DNA of 64,000 bases from Ovis canadensis (Eukaryota > Chordata > Mammalia > Artiodactyla > Bovidae), in contig NC_091256.1 in assembly GCF_042477335.2 (NCBI RefSeq), positions 41,371,001 to 41,435,000 of the forward strand. Direction: 5' to 3'. Of the stretch, positions 1 through 11,334 are shown piece by piece (within the stretch, counting starts at the first letter, position 1; every line of letters begins with the position of its first letter). The notes under the pieces were generated by a model. That model did not search any database and was not told the origin of the DNA. It saw only the letters and a list, made by a program, of their open reading frames with translations. The translations under genes and the position numbers were made by a program.

Positions 1-165
1 ACAATGCTGAAGACCTGGGTTCGATCCCTGGGTGGGAAAGATTCCCTGGAGAAGGAAATAGCAACCCACTCCAGTACTCTTGCCTAGAAAATCCCATAGA
101 CAGAGGAGCCTGGTGTCCATGGGGTTGCAAAGAGTTGGACACAACTGAGCGACTTCACTCAGTTC
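1..165 (+). mobile_element. Bov-tA SINE fragment
   Basis: Starts inside the tRNA part (box B-like GGTTCGATCCC at 20-30) and continues through the BovA part with CCACTCCAGTACTCTTGCC and the GACACAACTGAGCGACTT tail. It abuts the BovB copy that follows, so it probably inserted into that BovB; the BovB 3' end may lie before the window. Confidence 0.75.
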
Positions 166-168
166 ACT

Positions 169-2325
169 TTCTTCCAAGGAGCAAGCGTCTTTTAATTTAT
201 GGCTGTAGTGATTATCTGCAGTGATTTTGGAGCCCCCCCCAATAAAGTCTGTTATTGTTTCCACTGTTGCCCCATCTATTTGCCATGAAGTGATGGGACC
301 AGATGCCATGATCTTTGTTTTTGAATGTTGAGTTTTAAGCCAGCTTTTTCACTCTCCTCTTGCGTTTTCATTAAGAGGCCCTTTAGTTCTTCGCTTTCTG
401 CCATAAGGGTGGTGTCATCTGTGTATCTGAGGTTATGAATATTTCTCCCAGCATTATTCCAGCTTGTGCTTCATCCAGCCCAGCATTTCGCATGATGTAC
501 TCTGCATATAAGTTAAATAATCAGGGTGACAATATACAGCTTTGACATACTCCTTTCCCAATATGGAACCAGTCTTTTGTTCCATGTCCAGTTCTAACTG
601 TTGCTTCTTGACCTGCATACAGATTTCTGAGTAGGTGAGTAAGGTAGTCTGGCATTCCCTTCTCTTGAAGAATTTTCCACAGTTTGTTGTGATCCACACA
701 GTCAAAGGCTTTGGTGTAGTCAATAAAGCAGAAGTAGATGTTTTTCTGGAACTCTCTTGCTTTTTTGATGATCCAAAGGATATTGGCAATTTGATCTTTG
801 CTTCCTCTCCCTTTTCTAAATCCAGCTTGAACCTCTGGAAGTTCTCAGTCCACGTACCATTGTAGCCTTGCTTGGAAAATTTTGAACATTACTTTGCTAG
901 CATGTGAGATGAGTGCAATTGTGTGGTAGTTGGAACATTCTTTGCATTGCCTTTCTTTGGGATTGGAATGAAAACTGACCATTTCCAGTCCTGTGGCCAC
1001 TGCTGAGTTTTCCAAATTTGCTGGCATATTGAGTGTAGCACTTTAACAGCGCCTTTTAGAACTTGAAATAGCTCACCTGGAATTCCATCCCCTTCACTAG
1101 CTTTGTTTGTACTGATGCTTCCTAAGGCCCACTTGACTTTGCCTCCCAGGGTGTCTGGCTCTAGGTTAGTGATTACACCATTGTGGTTATCTGGGTCATT
1201 AAGATCTTTTTTGTATAGTTCTTCTCTGTATTCTTGCCACCTCTTCTTAATATCTTCTGCTTCCATTAGGTCCATACCGTTTCTCCTTTGTCTTTCGCTT
1301 CTCTTCTTTTCTCAGCTATTTAAGGCCTCCTCAGACAACCATTTTGCCTTTTTGCATTTCTTTTTCTTGGGGATGGTCTTGATCACTGCCTCCTGTACAA
1401 TGTCATGAACCTCTGTCCATAGTTCTTCAGGCAATCTCGGATCTAATCCCTTGAATCTATTTGTCACTTGCACTGTACAATCATAAGGCATTTGATTTAG
1501 GTCATAACTGAGTTACCTAGTGGTTTTCCTACTTTCTTCAATTTAAGTCTGAATTTGGCAATTAGGAGTTCATGGTCTAAGCCACAGTCAGCTCCTGGTA
1601 TTGTTTTTGCTGACTGTATAGAGTTTCTCCATCTTTGGCTGCAAAGAATATAATCAATCTGACTTCAGAATTGACCATCTGGTGATGTTCATGTGTAGAG
1701 TTGTCTCTTGTTTTGTTGGAAGAGGGTGTTTGCTATGACCAGTGTGTTCTCTTGAGAAAAACTCTATTAGCCTTTGCTCTATTTCATTTTGTACTCCAAG
1801 GCCAAACTTGCCTGTTACTCCAGGTATCTGTTGACTTGCTACTTTTGCATTCCAGTCCGCTATGATGAAAAGGATATCTTTTTTTGGTGTTCTAGAAGGT
1901 ATTATAGGTCCTCATAGAACCACTCAACTTCAGCTTCTTTGGCATTAGTGGTTGGGGCATAGACTTGGATTACTGTGATACTCTGTGGTTTGCCTTGGAA
2001 ATGAACAGAGATCATTCTGTCATTTTTGAGATTGCACCCAAGTACTGCATTTTGGACTCTTTTGTTTACTATGAGGCTCTACTCCATTTCTTCTAAGGGA
2101 TTCTTGCCCACTGTAGTAGATATAATGGTCATCTGAATTAAATTTGCCCATTCCAGTCCATTTTAGTTTTCTGCTTCTTGAAATGTTGGTGTTCACTCTT
2201 GCCATCTCCTGTTTGACCTCCTGTTTGATTCATGGACCTAACATTCCAGGTTCCTATGCAATATTGTTCCTTATAGCATCGAACTTTACTTCCATCACCA
2301 GAAACATCCACAACTGGGCATTAGC
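169..2325 (-). mobile_element. BovB (RTE) LINE, long degraded ORF2 copy
   Basis: The longest BovB copy in the window. Read on the minus strand it has the end of the endonuclease domain (translated SDDHYIYYSGQESLRRNG, about 2045-2135), then the RT fingers (FIPIPKKGNAK, about 955-990; NKASEGDGIPGELFQ, about 1060-1110) and the palm and thumb to the 169 end. Many frameshifts and stops make it dead. About 190 bases seem deleted near 1280-1290, where CCATACCG joins directly to the TCTTTCGCTTCTC segment. The 3' tail is missing. Confidence 0.85.
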
Positions 2326-3205
2326 CATGTTACCCCAAACTAATTCTGAGCCCAGAGAACAAGTTTATATTATAATATCATAATATAACATTATCAATTT
2401 CTATAGTGAGGGTGAAAAGATAATTCAGTCTTCCCTCTAACATGGTTGCCTAAAATGTTTTTTTTTTTTTTCATTAGCAGTAGTTTGAATTTTTTTCTTT
2501 CATTCTCTTAACTAATTGGTGATTCCATGTCTCTAACTTCCTCTGCATTATTTTGTACTGGCTGTGCTTCTCACCTGAAGGCAAGCCCCTTGGGGCTCCA
2601 GCCCTTTGATCTCCCTCCACACTGCCCCAGGTCCAGTTCCATGAAGTACCTGGTCCTCCCCATTCCCTGAACCCTGTCTCTGCCAGGTTGGTCTTGGACT
2701 GGTGAGTGAAGTCTGGATCATAGTGATCCCAAGCAGTGACTCATTTAGCCTTTTCTCCTTGGGATCGAAGATGTGGATGTGGAGGGACTGCTGACAGTCT
2801 CAAGCCTGCCACCAGGAAATAGAGGATGAGCCCCAGTACTCCATGGCTCCTATGTGCCTGAGACTCCTGCTTCCTTCCTTTGTTCACTGAGGAAAACTAA
2901 GAGCCTTGGAAAGGGGCTTTTTAAGTGAAGGACTCTGAGTATGAAGTTTCCTTAGTCTGTGTCCACTGGTCAAGCATGGGACAGTGGGTGACCTATTTGG
3001 TGAGAAAGATGCTTTGCAGGGGGTAGGCTACTTTCCAATTCTCGAAACCCTCTTGTTGTTCACAGTTGGGTCCCAAAGATCCTCAACATTAGGCTCGGTA
3101 CTCTAAACTCAAATCAGGAATTATTTAACTCATTCCAACTTTACATTCTGTGGCTCAACACTGAGTTATCTTGGTTTCACATAGCATCTCAATAACTGAA
3201 ATTCT
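2326..3205. other. Unassigned flank
   Basis: T14 run at 2458-2471, otherwise sequence I cannot assign. No ORF of interest and no recognisable repeat. Confidence 0.4.
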
Positions 3206-3405
3206 TGGACTTCCCTGGTAGTCCAGTGATTAAGAATCCATGTGGCAATGCAGGGGATGTGGGTTCAGTCCTTGGCTGGGGAACTAAGATCCCGCATGCC
3301 ACAGAGCAAATAAACCTTTGTGCCACAACTGTAAAAGCCCAAGTGGCCCCAACAAAGAGCCCCTTGTGCTGCAATAAAGACCCAGTGCAGCCAAAAATAC
3401 CCCCA
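3206..3405 (+). mobile_element. CHR-type (tRNA-Glu) SINE
   Basis: Begins GGACTTCCCTGGTAGTCCAG, has the tRNA-like body with GGGTTCAGTCC, then the repeated GTGCCACAAC-type units and the GACCCAGTGCAGCCAAAAAT tail typical of cetartiodactyl CHR SINEs. Confidence 0.75.
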
Positions 3406-4734
3406 AACAACAAAGAATCCCCCAAACTTAAATCCTACATTCTTTCTGAGCCTTAAACCTTCAATTGAGGAGCCCATGCCTTCTCTTGCCAGTGTACTGC
3501 TCACAGGCACACAGCATCACACCCAGTTTCATGAAACAACAACAAGAATAGGGACTGAGCCCTGCCATTCATTCATCTGTCAAATCTCCACATGCTAATT
3601 ATGAGCAATGCATTATTTAAGATTGCAGGAAGATGGAAGTTTGCACCCCTGAAACTGTGCCCATGTATTTTGCTTTGTAGCTATCTTTCTGATGCCCAGC
3701 ATCTGCTTCTGAGATAAAAGTTTTGACTCCATGTTGCCATGTATGGGCCAAAACAGAGATCTCTTGTGCATAGCCTCTTGGACACTGAGCTTTTCTGGAA
3801 GCATAGATGACCTCTTGTGGTATAGGCAGCTTGATGAGAGTTCCTAACTTCCCTTGGCTCTTGTGAAAGTATCTGATACTTGTTCCAGGCATTTCTTGCC
3901 TGCCCTGGCTCCTGTTGTTCCTGAACAATGAACGTGAGCAGGGGACAAAGAAAAATAGAAATATGTGTTAGCAAAAAGTGCCTCCATAACTCTGCATGGG
4001 AAGGCCAGATGGGCAGAGCCCAGGTATTGCACTTTAGATACTAAAGAGGCTGTGATGTAGTGACATTGGTTTTCTCTCTTAACACAGACCAAAATAAGAG
4101 TCATTTAACCAAGTTGTCTCTTCCATGGAAATGTCCAGTTAGGTGAACAGTTGGAAGTGTAGGGCTCTTCCTTTCTTATTGCATCATTGTCTGGGATATT
4201 GCTTTTTTCTTCATGGGAGGTGATGGCTCACCACCAGCCAAGTCCCAACCAGTGGGAAATGAGAAACTTATATATGCACATACTAGGAAAAAGTGAGACT
4301 GCAGGAACAGGATATTCCTCTAAGATGTGGGGCAGCTGACTTTCTGCATCAGAGGGAAGGGGAACAAGTCATACATTAGAGGAAAAGGGGTCATGTCCGG
4401 GTAACTGGAACCACATCCCAGAAAGGAAGGACTAAGGCATCTCATCTCTGAGTATGGAACCCAGCATCTTGTTTCTCTCGAGAACTCCACATGCTTTAGT
4501 GACAGGGAATATTCTATGGTACAATTAGCCCCCGGTTCTCTGGAACTCCTTATGACACGTTATTTAGTTCAGTAAAAGGTTTGTGAGTTGCTTCTATGTA
4601 TCATGCTTAATGCTAAGTACTGGTATGAGATGATTATACCAGCAGTGTTGGTGAATGCTCAGGCATTAAACTAAACTTATAGATGTAAAAGATTTACCTC
4701 AGAATAACGACTCCCTATATTTGTAAGGTGAATT
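3406..4734. other. Unassigned flank with overlapping short minus-strand ORFs
   Basis: Minus ORFs of 60-103 codons overlap in three frames at 3613-4104. None starts or ends like a known protein and the frames are not sustained, so I read them as chance. The block might be an old LTR or unique DNA. Confidence 0.3.
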
Positions 4735-4925
4735 AAAGATTTTTTAAAATACTTTCATAGGATTTCTCCTCATCACTTTGTAAGGTATTATAATCTTCAT
4801 TATAACCTTATTAAACAGGCTTGGAAAAGTCACCAGAGCTCACACAGCAGAACTGGGACTCAAAGTCATGGTTTGAAATCCTTACCCACAGCTCTTTCCA
4901 CTACAGCACAGCCACTGCTAGACTA
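4735..4925 (-). mobile_element. MIR SINE
   Basis: Reverse-orientation MIR core: AAGTCACCAGAGCTCACACA then CAGAACTGGGACTCAAAGTC, matching the MIR pattern of cleared cell line 'aacttgcccaaggtcacacagc' and 'agccgggattcaaacc'. Confidence 0.6.
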
Positions 4926-5471
4926 CTTTAGGAAGTGCCAGAAGTTTGCCTCTCAAGGTTGTGAAAGTCAAGCTATTCTTAGGGTGTGAGAATATCACTT
5001 CAAAATTTACTTACTAATAGCAAAGGTAAAATGTACATTTATAAGGAAGAGTTTTAGCAGCCCCCACTTTTACCAGCTGATCAAACTTAATTTTATTAGT
5101 AGCAAACAACCTGATATTATGCACGCTCTGATACGATCTGATGCAGTATGAAGTGAACAATCTATAATTTGTAGTGTGAATTTTTACTAAAAAACACTTA
5201 AACTTGAATCAAGTCAAACCTCTATTTTTCTAACATCTAGATCTAGCCTGAATTTTATGGGGCATGCAGGGAACTGCAGAACAAAGGAAATGCCACTAGG
5301 AGAAAATAACAGGCAAATACAGAATGTGGGACATTTTAACAAGAATCCTAGCTTAGAATCTTAAAAGAGTCACTGTCATGAAAAAGAAAATGCAATCCTG
5401 TTTTATGAAGAAAAAGTTACCAAAGCCATTCTTAAAGTGAATATGCTTTCTGCTTGCTATTATAGAATACT

Positions 5472-5583
5472 ATTTTTTGGTTGCATGTCTTGTGAGTTCT
5501 TAGTTCCTGGACCAGGGATTGAACCCATACCCTTGGCAGTGAAAGTACAGAGTCTTAACTACTGGATCACCAGGGAATTCCCA
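5472..5583 (-). mobile_element. CHR-type SINE fragment
   Basis: Reverse complement of the tRNA-like head: CTGGACCAGGGATTGAACCC and ACTACTGGATCACCAGGGAA. Confidence 0.7.
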
Positions 5584-5689
5584 GGATAAATCTTTTAAAT
5601 TTGGAGTATCTTTATTTTTATATAATTTTAAAGTGATTGAAAATAAGCACAAATAATAATGATCATAGTTGTAACTGACATACATATTA

Positions 5690-5850
5690 AATATTATGTG
5701 CCAACACTGCTATTTTACTTGTTCTAACTAAATCTCCACAATAGCACTGCGTGGGAAGCAGTATATATTTTCCCCATTTTTTGATGCAGAAACTGAGGCT
5801 CAGAAGTTGACTAGACCAGGCAAGGTCATATAATAGGTATCATTATCTAT
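5690..5850 (-). mobile_element. MIR SINE
   Basis: ATTTTCCCCATTTTTTGATG, CAGAAACTGAGGCTCAGAAG and AAGGTCATATAATAGGT follow the reversed MIR core in order. Confidence 0.65.
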
Positions 5851-5924
5851 TATGATGATCATTACCTATTATCTTCCAAAGGAGAATGGACAGACAACCT
5901 CTTGGCTTCAGTTTTTTAATTTAT

Positions 5925-6170
5925 TTAAATTTGAAATATAATTGCTTTACAATGTTGTGTTAGTTTCTGCTGAAACAACACGTGAATCCAACAAATAGCA
6001 AGAATTAGCTATATTTATATACATATATACCTTCCCTTTTGAGCCTCCCTCCCACCCCCAATCCCCATCCAACACTTCAAGGTCATCACAGAGGAGAGAA
6101 CTGAGCTCCGTGTGCAATATAACAGTTTCCCATTAGTTATCTGTTTTATACATGGCAGTGCTACTCTCTC
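5925..6170 (-). mobile_element. L1 3' end (ruminant L1)
   Basis: Reverse-oriented L1 3'UTR: AATATAATTGCTTTACAATG, then the CCTCCCTCCCACCCCCAATC block and AGGTCATCACAGAG. The same segment is seen at 56005-56285. Confidence 0.6.
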
Positions 6171-6188
6171 AATCAGAATAATTTTCTT

Positions 6189-7026
6189 CAGTTCAGTTCA
6201 GTTCAGTTGCTCAGTTGTGTCTGACTCTTTGTGACCCCAGGAATTGCAGCATGCCAGGCCTCTCTGTCCATCACCAACCCCCAGAGTTAACTCAAACTCA
6301 CATCCATTGAGTCGGTGATGCCATCCAGCCATCTCACCCTCTGTCATCCCCTTCTCCTCCTGCCCCTAATCCCTCCCAGCATCAGAGTCTTTTCCAATGA
6401 GTCAACTCTTCGCATGAGGTGGCCAAAGTACTGGAGTTTCAGCTTTAGCATCATTCCTTCCAAAGAACATCCAGGACTGATCTCCTTTAGGATGGACTGG
6501 TTGGATCTCCTTGCAGTCCAAGGGACTCTCAAGAGTCTTCTCCAACACCACAGTTCAAATACCAGTGCAAATACTCCAATACCACACTCAGCTTTCTTCA
6601 CAATCCAACTCTCACATCCATACATGACCACAGGAAAAACCATAGCCTTGACTAGATGGACCTTAGTCGGCAAAGTAATGTCTCTGCTTTTGAATATGCT
6701 GTCTAGGTTGGTCATAACTTTTCTTCCAAGGAGTAAGCGTCTTTTAATTTCATGGCTGCATTCACCATCTGCAGTGATTTTGGAGGCCCCCCCAAAATAA
6801 AGTCTGACGCTGTTTCCCCATCTATTTCCCATGAAGTGATGGGACCAGATGACATGATCTTCGTTTTCTGAATGTTGAGTTTTAAGCCAACTTTTACACT
6901 CTCCTCTTTCCCTTTCATCAAGAGGCTTTTTAGTTCCCCTTCACTTTCTGCCATAAGAGTGGTGTCATCTGCATATGTGAGGTTGTTGATATTTCTCCCG
7001 GCAATCTTGATTCCAGCTTGTGCTTC
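6189..7026 (-). mobile_element. BovB LINE, 3' third (5' truncated)
   Basis: 3' terminus at 6189 with the TTCAG repeat tail, reading on the minus strand up to the RT region just before the active-site motif. The minus frame has the RT C-terminal region ([50 protein letters not shown]). Interrupted by frameshifts; not functional. Confidence 0.85.
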
Positions 7027-7349
7027 TTGATGATATTGTTGTTTTACAGAATACTGTTATTCTGCGGAAATGCATGTTACAGTACTTCTGCCATGTCATG
7101 ATGTAAAGAGTTGTGAAACGTTATGATGTCTGCAATTTTCAAATGGTTCAACATAGCTTACTTTGAAGTGTTTGAATCACTATTATAAACATACATATAT
7201 AGCGGGAGAAAATGAGCAGAAACTGCAAAATGCTAAGAACTGTGTGATCCAGGTGGAGGGTATACAGGTGTTCACTGCACTGAGCTCTCAACTTTCTGTC
7301 TGCCTTGAAAAATGATCATAATAAAATGTTAGCGGGGAAAAAAACCGCC
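7027..7349. other. Unassigned AT-rich flank upstream of SMYD3
   Basis: No repeat or gene recognised. Ends at the sharp rise in G+C that marks the CpG island. Confidence 0.4.
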
Positions 7350-7477
7350 TCTCCTTGCAGCGCCGCCTTAGGAACCAACGGTCAAGAGAGCACAAACAAC
7401 AGCTCACACCCCGTCTCCGGCCGGCGCGCCCAGCCTTGAAGGGACCCCATCTGGGCATGCTCAGAGGCCGCACGCGC

Positions 7478-7487
7478 CCGCCCCGCC
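7478..7487 (+). promoter_or_regulatory. Two tandem CCGCC units, candidate E2F/Sp1 site
   Basis: CCGCC occurs twice back to back, 106-115 bases upstream of the ATG, followed by CCCCT. The human SMYD3 promoter has a variable CCGCC tandem repeat that binds E2F-1, with two- and three-copy alleles described. Homology with that element is inference from unit, copy number and position. Confidence 0.55.
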
Positions 7488-7510
7488 CCTCGGGCGTACG
7501 TGCGCGCAGA

Positions 7511-7520
7511 GCGCAGGCGC
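7511..7520 (+). promoter_or_regulatory. NRF1-like motif
   Basis: GCGCAGGCGC matches the NRF1 palindrome GCGCATGCGC except at one central base and lies 73 bases upstream of the SMYD3 ATG, a common place for NRF1 sites in CpG-island promoters. Motif match only. Confidence 0.35.
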
Positions 7521-7592
7521 GCGGCTCCCGGTGGCCCACGAGACCCTAGCTGCTAGTCCCGGCAGACGCAGAGGTGTCCGATCTCGGCAAGG

Positions 7593-7756
7593 ATGGAGCC
7601 GTCTAAGGTGGAAAAGTTCAGCACCACCGACAGGGGAAACGGGCTGCGCGCGTTGGCACCGCTGCGGCCAGGAGAACTGCTTTTCCGCTCAGATCCTTTG
7701 GCGTACACGGTGAGCAAGGGGAGTCGTGGTGTCGTCTGCGACCGCTGCCTTCTCGG
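7593..7756 (+). CDS. SMYD3: SMYD3 coding exon 1 (residues 1-55, partial gene)
   Basis: SMYD3 is a SET/MYND lysine methyltransferase (reported substrates include MAP3K2 K260 and histone H4K5) acting in cytoplasm and nucleus. The ATG sits in a strong Kozak context (A at -3, G at +4). Translation begins MEPSKVEKF and ends DRCLLG, aligning without gaps to recalled human SMYD3 residues 1-55. It carries the N-terminal SET strand with R14-G15-N16, which contacts S-adenosylmethionine, and the first two MYND zinc ligands C49 and C52. The remaining ligands (C62, C65, C71, C75, H83, C87 in human) should come from exon 2, not found here. The exon ends after two bases of codon 55 at a GTACGT donor; the open frame continues into the intron and stops at 7859, an artefact of unspliced DNA. 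Apparent differences from human: L4S, A10S, A12T, N13D, V21L, T22A, C41S; none hits a named ligand. Confidence 0.95.
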
Positions 7757-7762
7757 GTACGT
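7757..7762 (+). promoter_or_regulatory. SMYD3: SMYD3 intron 1 splice donor
   Basis: GG|GTACGT after codon 55 position 2. The exon length matches the recalled human exon 1 boundary, and the reading frame loses SMYD3 similarity immediately after this point. Confidence 0.85.
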
Positions 7763-8070
7763 ATCGCTCTCGCCCGAGTCCAAACAGTGCGGGGTCCGGT
7801 ATGCCGGGGACGTAGAGGGGCAGTTCTCCCCGGACTCTCCCGGGCCGTGGCTGCACTAGATCTCCGCGGTGTTGCCCAGATGCCCAGCCCCGCACTTCGC
7901 TTAGATGCGCGGCTCCCCGAGGGCACCTCGCGGCAGACGGGCTCCGCCTGGCCGTCGCCTGAACTGCCGCGGCGGGTGGCTGAAGGGACCCCAGGCTCAT
8001 CGCCTGTAGCTGTGCAGGGCAGAGCTGGACCCGCTGCAGGATGGGTTGGGGAGAGCCGGTGGGCAGACTT
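7757..8070. other. CpG-rich start of intron 1
   Basis: CpG-dense DNA continues through the donor to about 8070. ORFs of 76-103 codons on both strands here are open because stop codons are rare in G+C-rich DNA; none resembles a protein. Confidence 0.6.
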
Positions 8071-8410
8071 CAGCGGAAGCGTTTAGTCGTGGGTAGTTTT
8101 GCTGGGGAGTAAAAAAGTCTGCATCCTGGGGTATAAGCTTCCTTGGTGCAGTTGCGGAAACCACAGTTGGCGGAGGTAGGGATGAGTGGGCGCAGGGAGG
8201 GTGTGAATCTGGATCATAGCGGAGGCCTAGCCAGGAAAGTACTGAGCTTGCAGGAGGCGGAAGACTCTTGGTGTTTACGGAGCACTTCCTGTGGTCCAGA
8301 TTCTGTTGGGCGTGTAGATAAGAAGATGAACGGTACATGCTTAAGAATCCTTAAGGAGCAGAGGAGTGAGTGAGATGATTAATTACAGTGTATCAGAAGG
8401 GCTGAAATTG

Positions 8411-8630
8411 AGATGCTTCCCAGGGGGCGCTAGTGGTAAAGAACCCGCCTGCCAATAGAGATGTAGGAGACTTGGGTTCGATCCCTGGGTCGGGAAGATC
8501 CCCTGGAGGAGGGCATGGCTACCCATTTCAGTATTCTTGCCTGGGGAATTCCATGGACAGAGGAACCTGGCAGGCTACAGTCCATAGGGTCGCACAGTGT
8601 CGGACACGACTGCAGCGACTTAGCATACGC
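8411..8630 (+). mobile_element. Bov-tA SINE
   Basis: tRNA-derived head (GCTTCCCAGGGGGCGCTAGT) with an intact box B-like GGTTCGATCCC at about 8475, then the BovA body and the GACACGACTGCAGCGACTTAG tail. Opposing chance ORFs cover it. Confidence 0.85.
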
Positions 8631-9945
8631 AGGCACTGTACAGTAGGAGCATAGGTTATTGAGGTTCAATAGTGTGCTTTGCTTTTAATAACTGTGCAGG
8701 CATCTCTAATTCTTAACCATCTATCTAGAGGCAAGAATTTATGTGAAAATGTTTTATAAGCCTGGACGCATTGGACCAATGTAAAGGGCTATGCGACAGC
8801 AATTTATGGAAATGTGTTGATATAATATGTATGCACAGTCATAGGAATTGTATTCAAGAAACAATTGTTATTGAGCTATTATAGGTCAAGGAGAAAAGCT
8901 CTGTTTGAGATAGGCAGGATGACTTTTTCCCCAGGACTTCTTTTCCAGACCCATTAACCTGGGATTGGGATGGTGGAGGTGAGGGGGTTAAGTGCACAGC
9001 TTAAGTCAATAGCTTGACCATTAATACTGTTATGTCCTTATTTGGTTCATAATTGAGGAATTTATTTAATTTCCTATTTTAAAGTTACTTAATTGTATTT
9101 TATTTGTTGCTTCCTAAAGTAATGATCACAGTAACAACAACAACAGTTTGTGAGAACACCTTGACATTTCTGTAAAATGTGTGGTTGAAAACAATTCATT
9201 CTTTTCAAGTAATGAAATGCTGGAGACTTCAGCATTGAAAGGTATAGATCTTTAATTCTCATTCAAGCAAGTTAGAAAGCTGGGCTTTTCCTTCTGTTCA
9301 ATCCTTTGGGAGGTGTACCTAGAGTTTGAATGCAGTCCAAAACAGAGAACTTTCATTTTCTTAAATCCTACAGCATTAATTGGGGAAGATGTGGGGCATC
9401 TTACAGATAAAACCAGACTGCCAAGTTATTTTGTAGTTGGAGTAGAAAAGTTTTGTAATAAATACCGTATGACCAATTATTAATTAAGTTATCAGAGCTA
9501 AACTTAAGTCATAAGGTAGATGAAATCGTCCGTTTTCCAAAATAAGCTACACAAACCCAGCCCTTCGTATGTGGGGTGCTTCTTGATTTACCATACAATT
9601 CTGTTACTGCTATCACTTATTTTTCTTATTAACAAAAAGTGTAATGATTTAAATTAAAAAAAAAAAAGGTATTTCATGAAATAGTATTGGGGAGTTCTCA
9701 GCATTCTTTTAAAGTCTGGAGGAAACCCAGCTCTGACAATGGGCGGGAGCCAGGGGAGATCCACGGTTAAAATTGCACTGCAGAAGTAGTTGGAGTTGAG
9801 ACTCCGGGAGTCCGTGGCCTCTGATGCTGCCTGGTAACTCTGGGTTTTGCAGCATGTGTTACCAGCACCCTGACAAGGGGCCCAACTGCTTGGAGAACTG
9901 GTTATTGCTGGAAAGTTGCTGTCTCAACCATGCTTCTTTGTGATG
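8631..9945. other. Unassigned intron 1
   Basis: AT-rich intronic DNA with an A12 run at 9656-9667 and a short CAA run near 9134. No gene or repeat confidently recognised. Confidence 0.4.
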
Positions 9946-10045
9946 TTAGTTTTTATTTTTGGGGTATGGGAGGGGATGTGCCGCACTGCAAAGCTTGCAG
10001 GATCTCAATTTCTGGACCAGGGATTGAACCCAGGCAGTGTTCAAA
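9946..10045 (-). mobile_element. CHR-type SINE fragment
   Basis: GGGGATGTGCCGCACTGCAA and TTTCTGGACCAGGGATTGAA are the reversed CHR tail and tRNA-like head. Confidence 0.55.
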
Positions 10046-11009
10046 TAGTGTATAAAAGGCATTCTCTGGGTTTAGGGCTAGTTTTCTGAAATATACCAGC
10101 AGCAAGTGCAAGTGAACTGCTGCAGTGTTGTAGACTCTTCCTGAGGGCATGAGCTTGGAAGGTGGAAAGACTAGCGAAATCCTCTCAAAGGTCATGAAAC
10201 CTTGAGAGATGCCTTGAAATCAGCATTTGCAGATTCCTGGACAAGGGCTAATGGCTTTACTGGTGGGTCAAGGACTTGGAATAAATAAAGTAGAAGGATC
10301 GATAATGAGGTGGGTTGGGAAAGGTCTCGTTGGATATGACTTCCATTTTTCTTTTTTTAAGTGGGAGTTATAATCCCTGTTTCTTTTGCTTCTTCCTTTT
10401 CTTCTGCAAGGAGGTTTGGGGAAGGGCTGTATGTCAGAGCCCTGAGCCTGAAAACATTTGGTCCATGTGAATGCCACAGCAGAGGACGTTCTTAATCAGA
10501 CAGCATGACCTGCTTTGTGGATAGCAGTGAGTTCTCCTTCTTCAGAGAGCCTGGTGCTTGTTCAAGGGCTCAAGAACAGAGCGACCGTGGAGACAGGGAT
10601 GGAGGCTGGTGCCTGGACCTCAGCAGTGCAGACTTCCTCTCGCCGTGGCCATCGTAGCTTCTGCTGTTACAGTTTGTAAGGGATCCCGAGTTCCCCACAC
10701 GGCAGCACACGTCTGGGGACAGCCAGCTGGGCAGCTGGGTTGGATTTTATTTTAGACCCTTTTGTCATGAAGGGATCACTGATTTGTTCTCATTGGAACA
10801 CTCGTGTTTTTCCCTGCACTTGGATTTGCCTTTTCTACTTGGAGTGCATCTCTTGAGACCATATGAAATCTTCTGTGAGGGCATGGTGTTCCTCTCAAGG
10901 TTGCCTCTGACCTTCACAGAGAGAGAAGTGAAGCAATGGGCTAGTTAATACCCATGGGTTGACTGCTCTTGGTTTATGCTGTCATTTGAAGCAGCTGATT
11001 TCATAGACA
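10046..11009. other. Unassigned intron 1
   Basis: No repeat recognised. A 65-codon + ORF at 10558-10755 and a 69-codon minus ORF at 10268-10477 have no recognisable similarity. Confidence 0.35.
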
Positions 11010-11165
11010 TGGTTCTTAAACTTCAGTCTCAGGACTCCTTTACTCTCTTAAAAATTATGAAGATTTCCTAAAAGGGTTTTTAAAATAATGTACTTAGGAC
11101 TCTGAAGAGGTATAAAGGAAACCATAACCACATAAATAATGTGGTTATATTTGTTGATTTTACTG
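11010..11165 (+). mobile_element. Old non-autonomous DNA transposon-like (MER family), tentative
   Basis: GGTTCTTAAACTTCAGTCTC, AGGACTCCTTTACTCTCTTA and TGTGGTTATATTTGTTGATT follow, in order, a mammalian MER consensus I recall but cannot name with certainty. Confidence 0.35.
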
Positions 11166-11334
11166 CTTAAAAAACTAAATTGATCACTTTTGAAATTATG
11201 TACCGTTGGCTAAAAATCTTCAGGGGACGGAAAGATTCCAGAAAGTTCCTAAAAGCAAAACTTGAATTTTCAATGTGAAGGCAACTATTTACAGACCATT
11301 TAACTTTTATTTACAACTATTTCCATACATTTAC

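Larger units (their letters stand above)
7350..7592 (+). promoter_or_regulatory. SMYD3: SMYD3 CpG-island promoter and 5'UTR
   Basis: Base composition changes abruptly from AT-rich flank to CpG-dense DNA just upstream of the SMYD3 ATG. I see no TATA box. There are GC boxes at about 7477-7489, a GCGC-rich stretch at 7501-7523 and several CpGs through 7425-7592. This is the usual dispersed-start, housekeeping-type promoter. The transcription start cannot be fixed from sequence alone; the CpG-rich tract continues through exon 1 to roughly 8070. Confidence 0.8.

Noticed and set aside
3613..4104. Overlapping minus-strand ORFs near 3.6-4.1 kb as a TFB2M 3' exon
   Set aside because: TFB2M lies upstream of SMYD3 in human, but these frames do not resemble it.
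7593..7859. 88-codon ORF as a complete small protein
   Set aside because: It is SMYD3 exon 1 read through its splice donor; similarity stops at codon 55 and the tail is intronic.
7288..8338. Several 60-113 codon ORFs on both strands around the CpG island
   Set aside because: Chance frames in G+C-rich DNA; overlapping in multiple frames, no family features, no start context.
8475..8485. Box B-like GGTTCGATCCC sites as tRNA genes
   Set aside because: They lie in Bov-tA and CHR SINEs; no intact cloverleaf is present.
9134..9150. Spaced short repeats as a CRISPR array
   Set aside because: Simple CAA repeat in vertebrate intronic DNA; no repeat-spacer pattern anywhere in the window.
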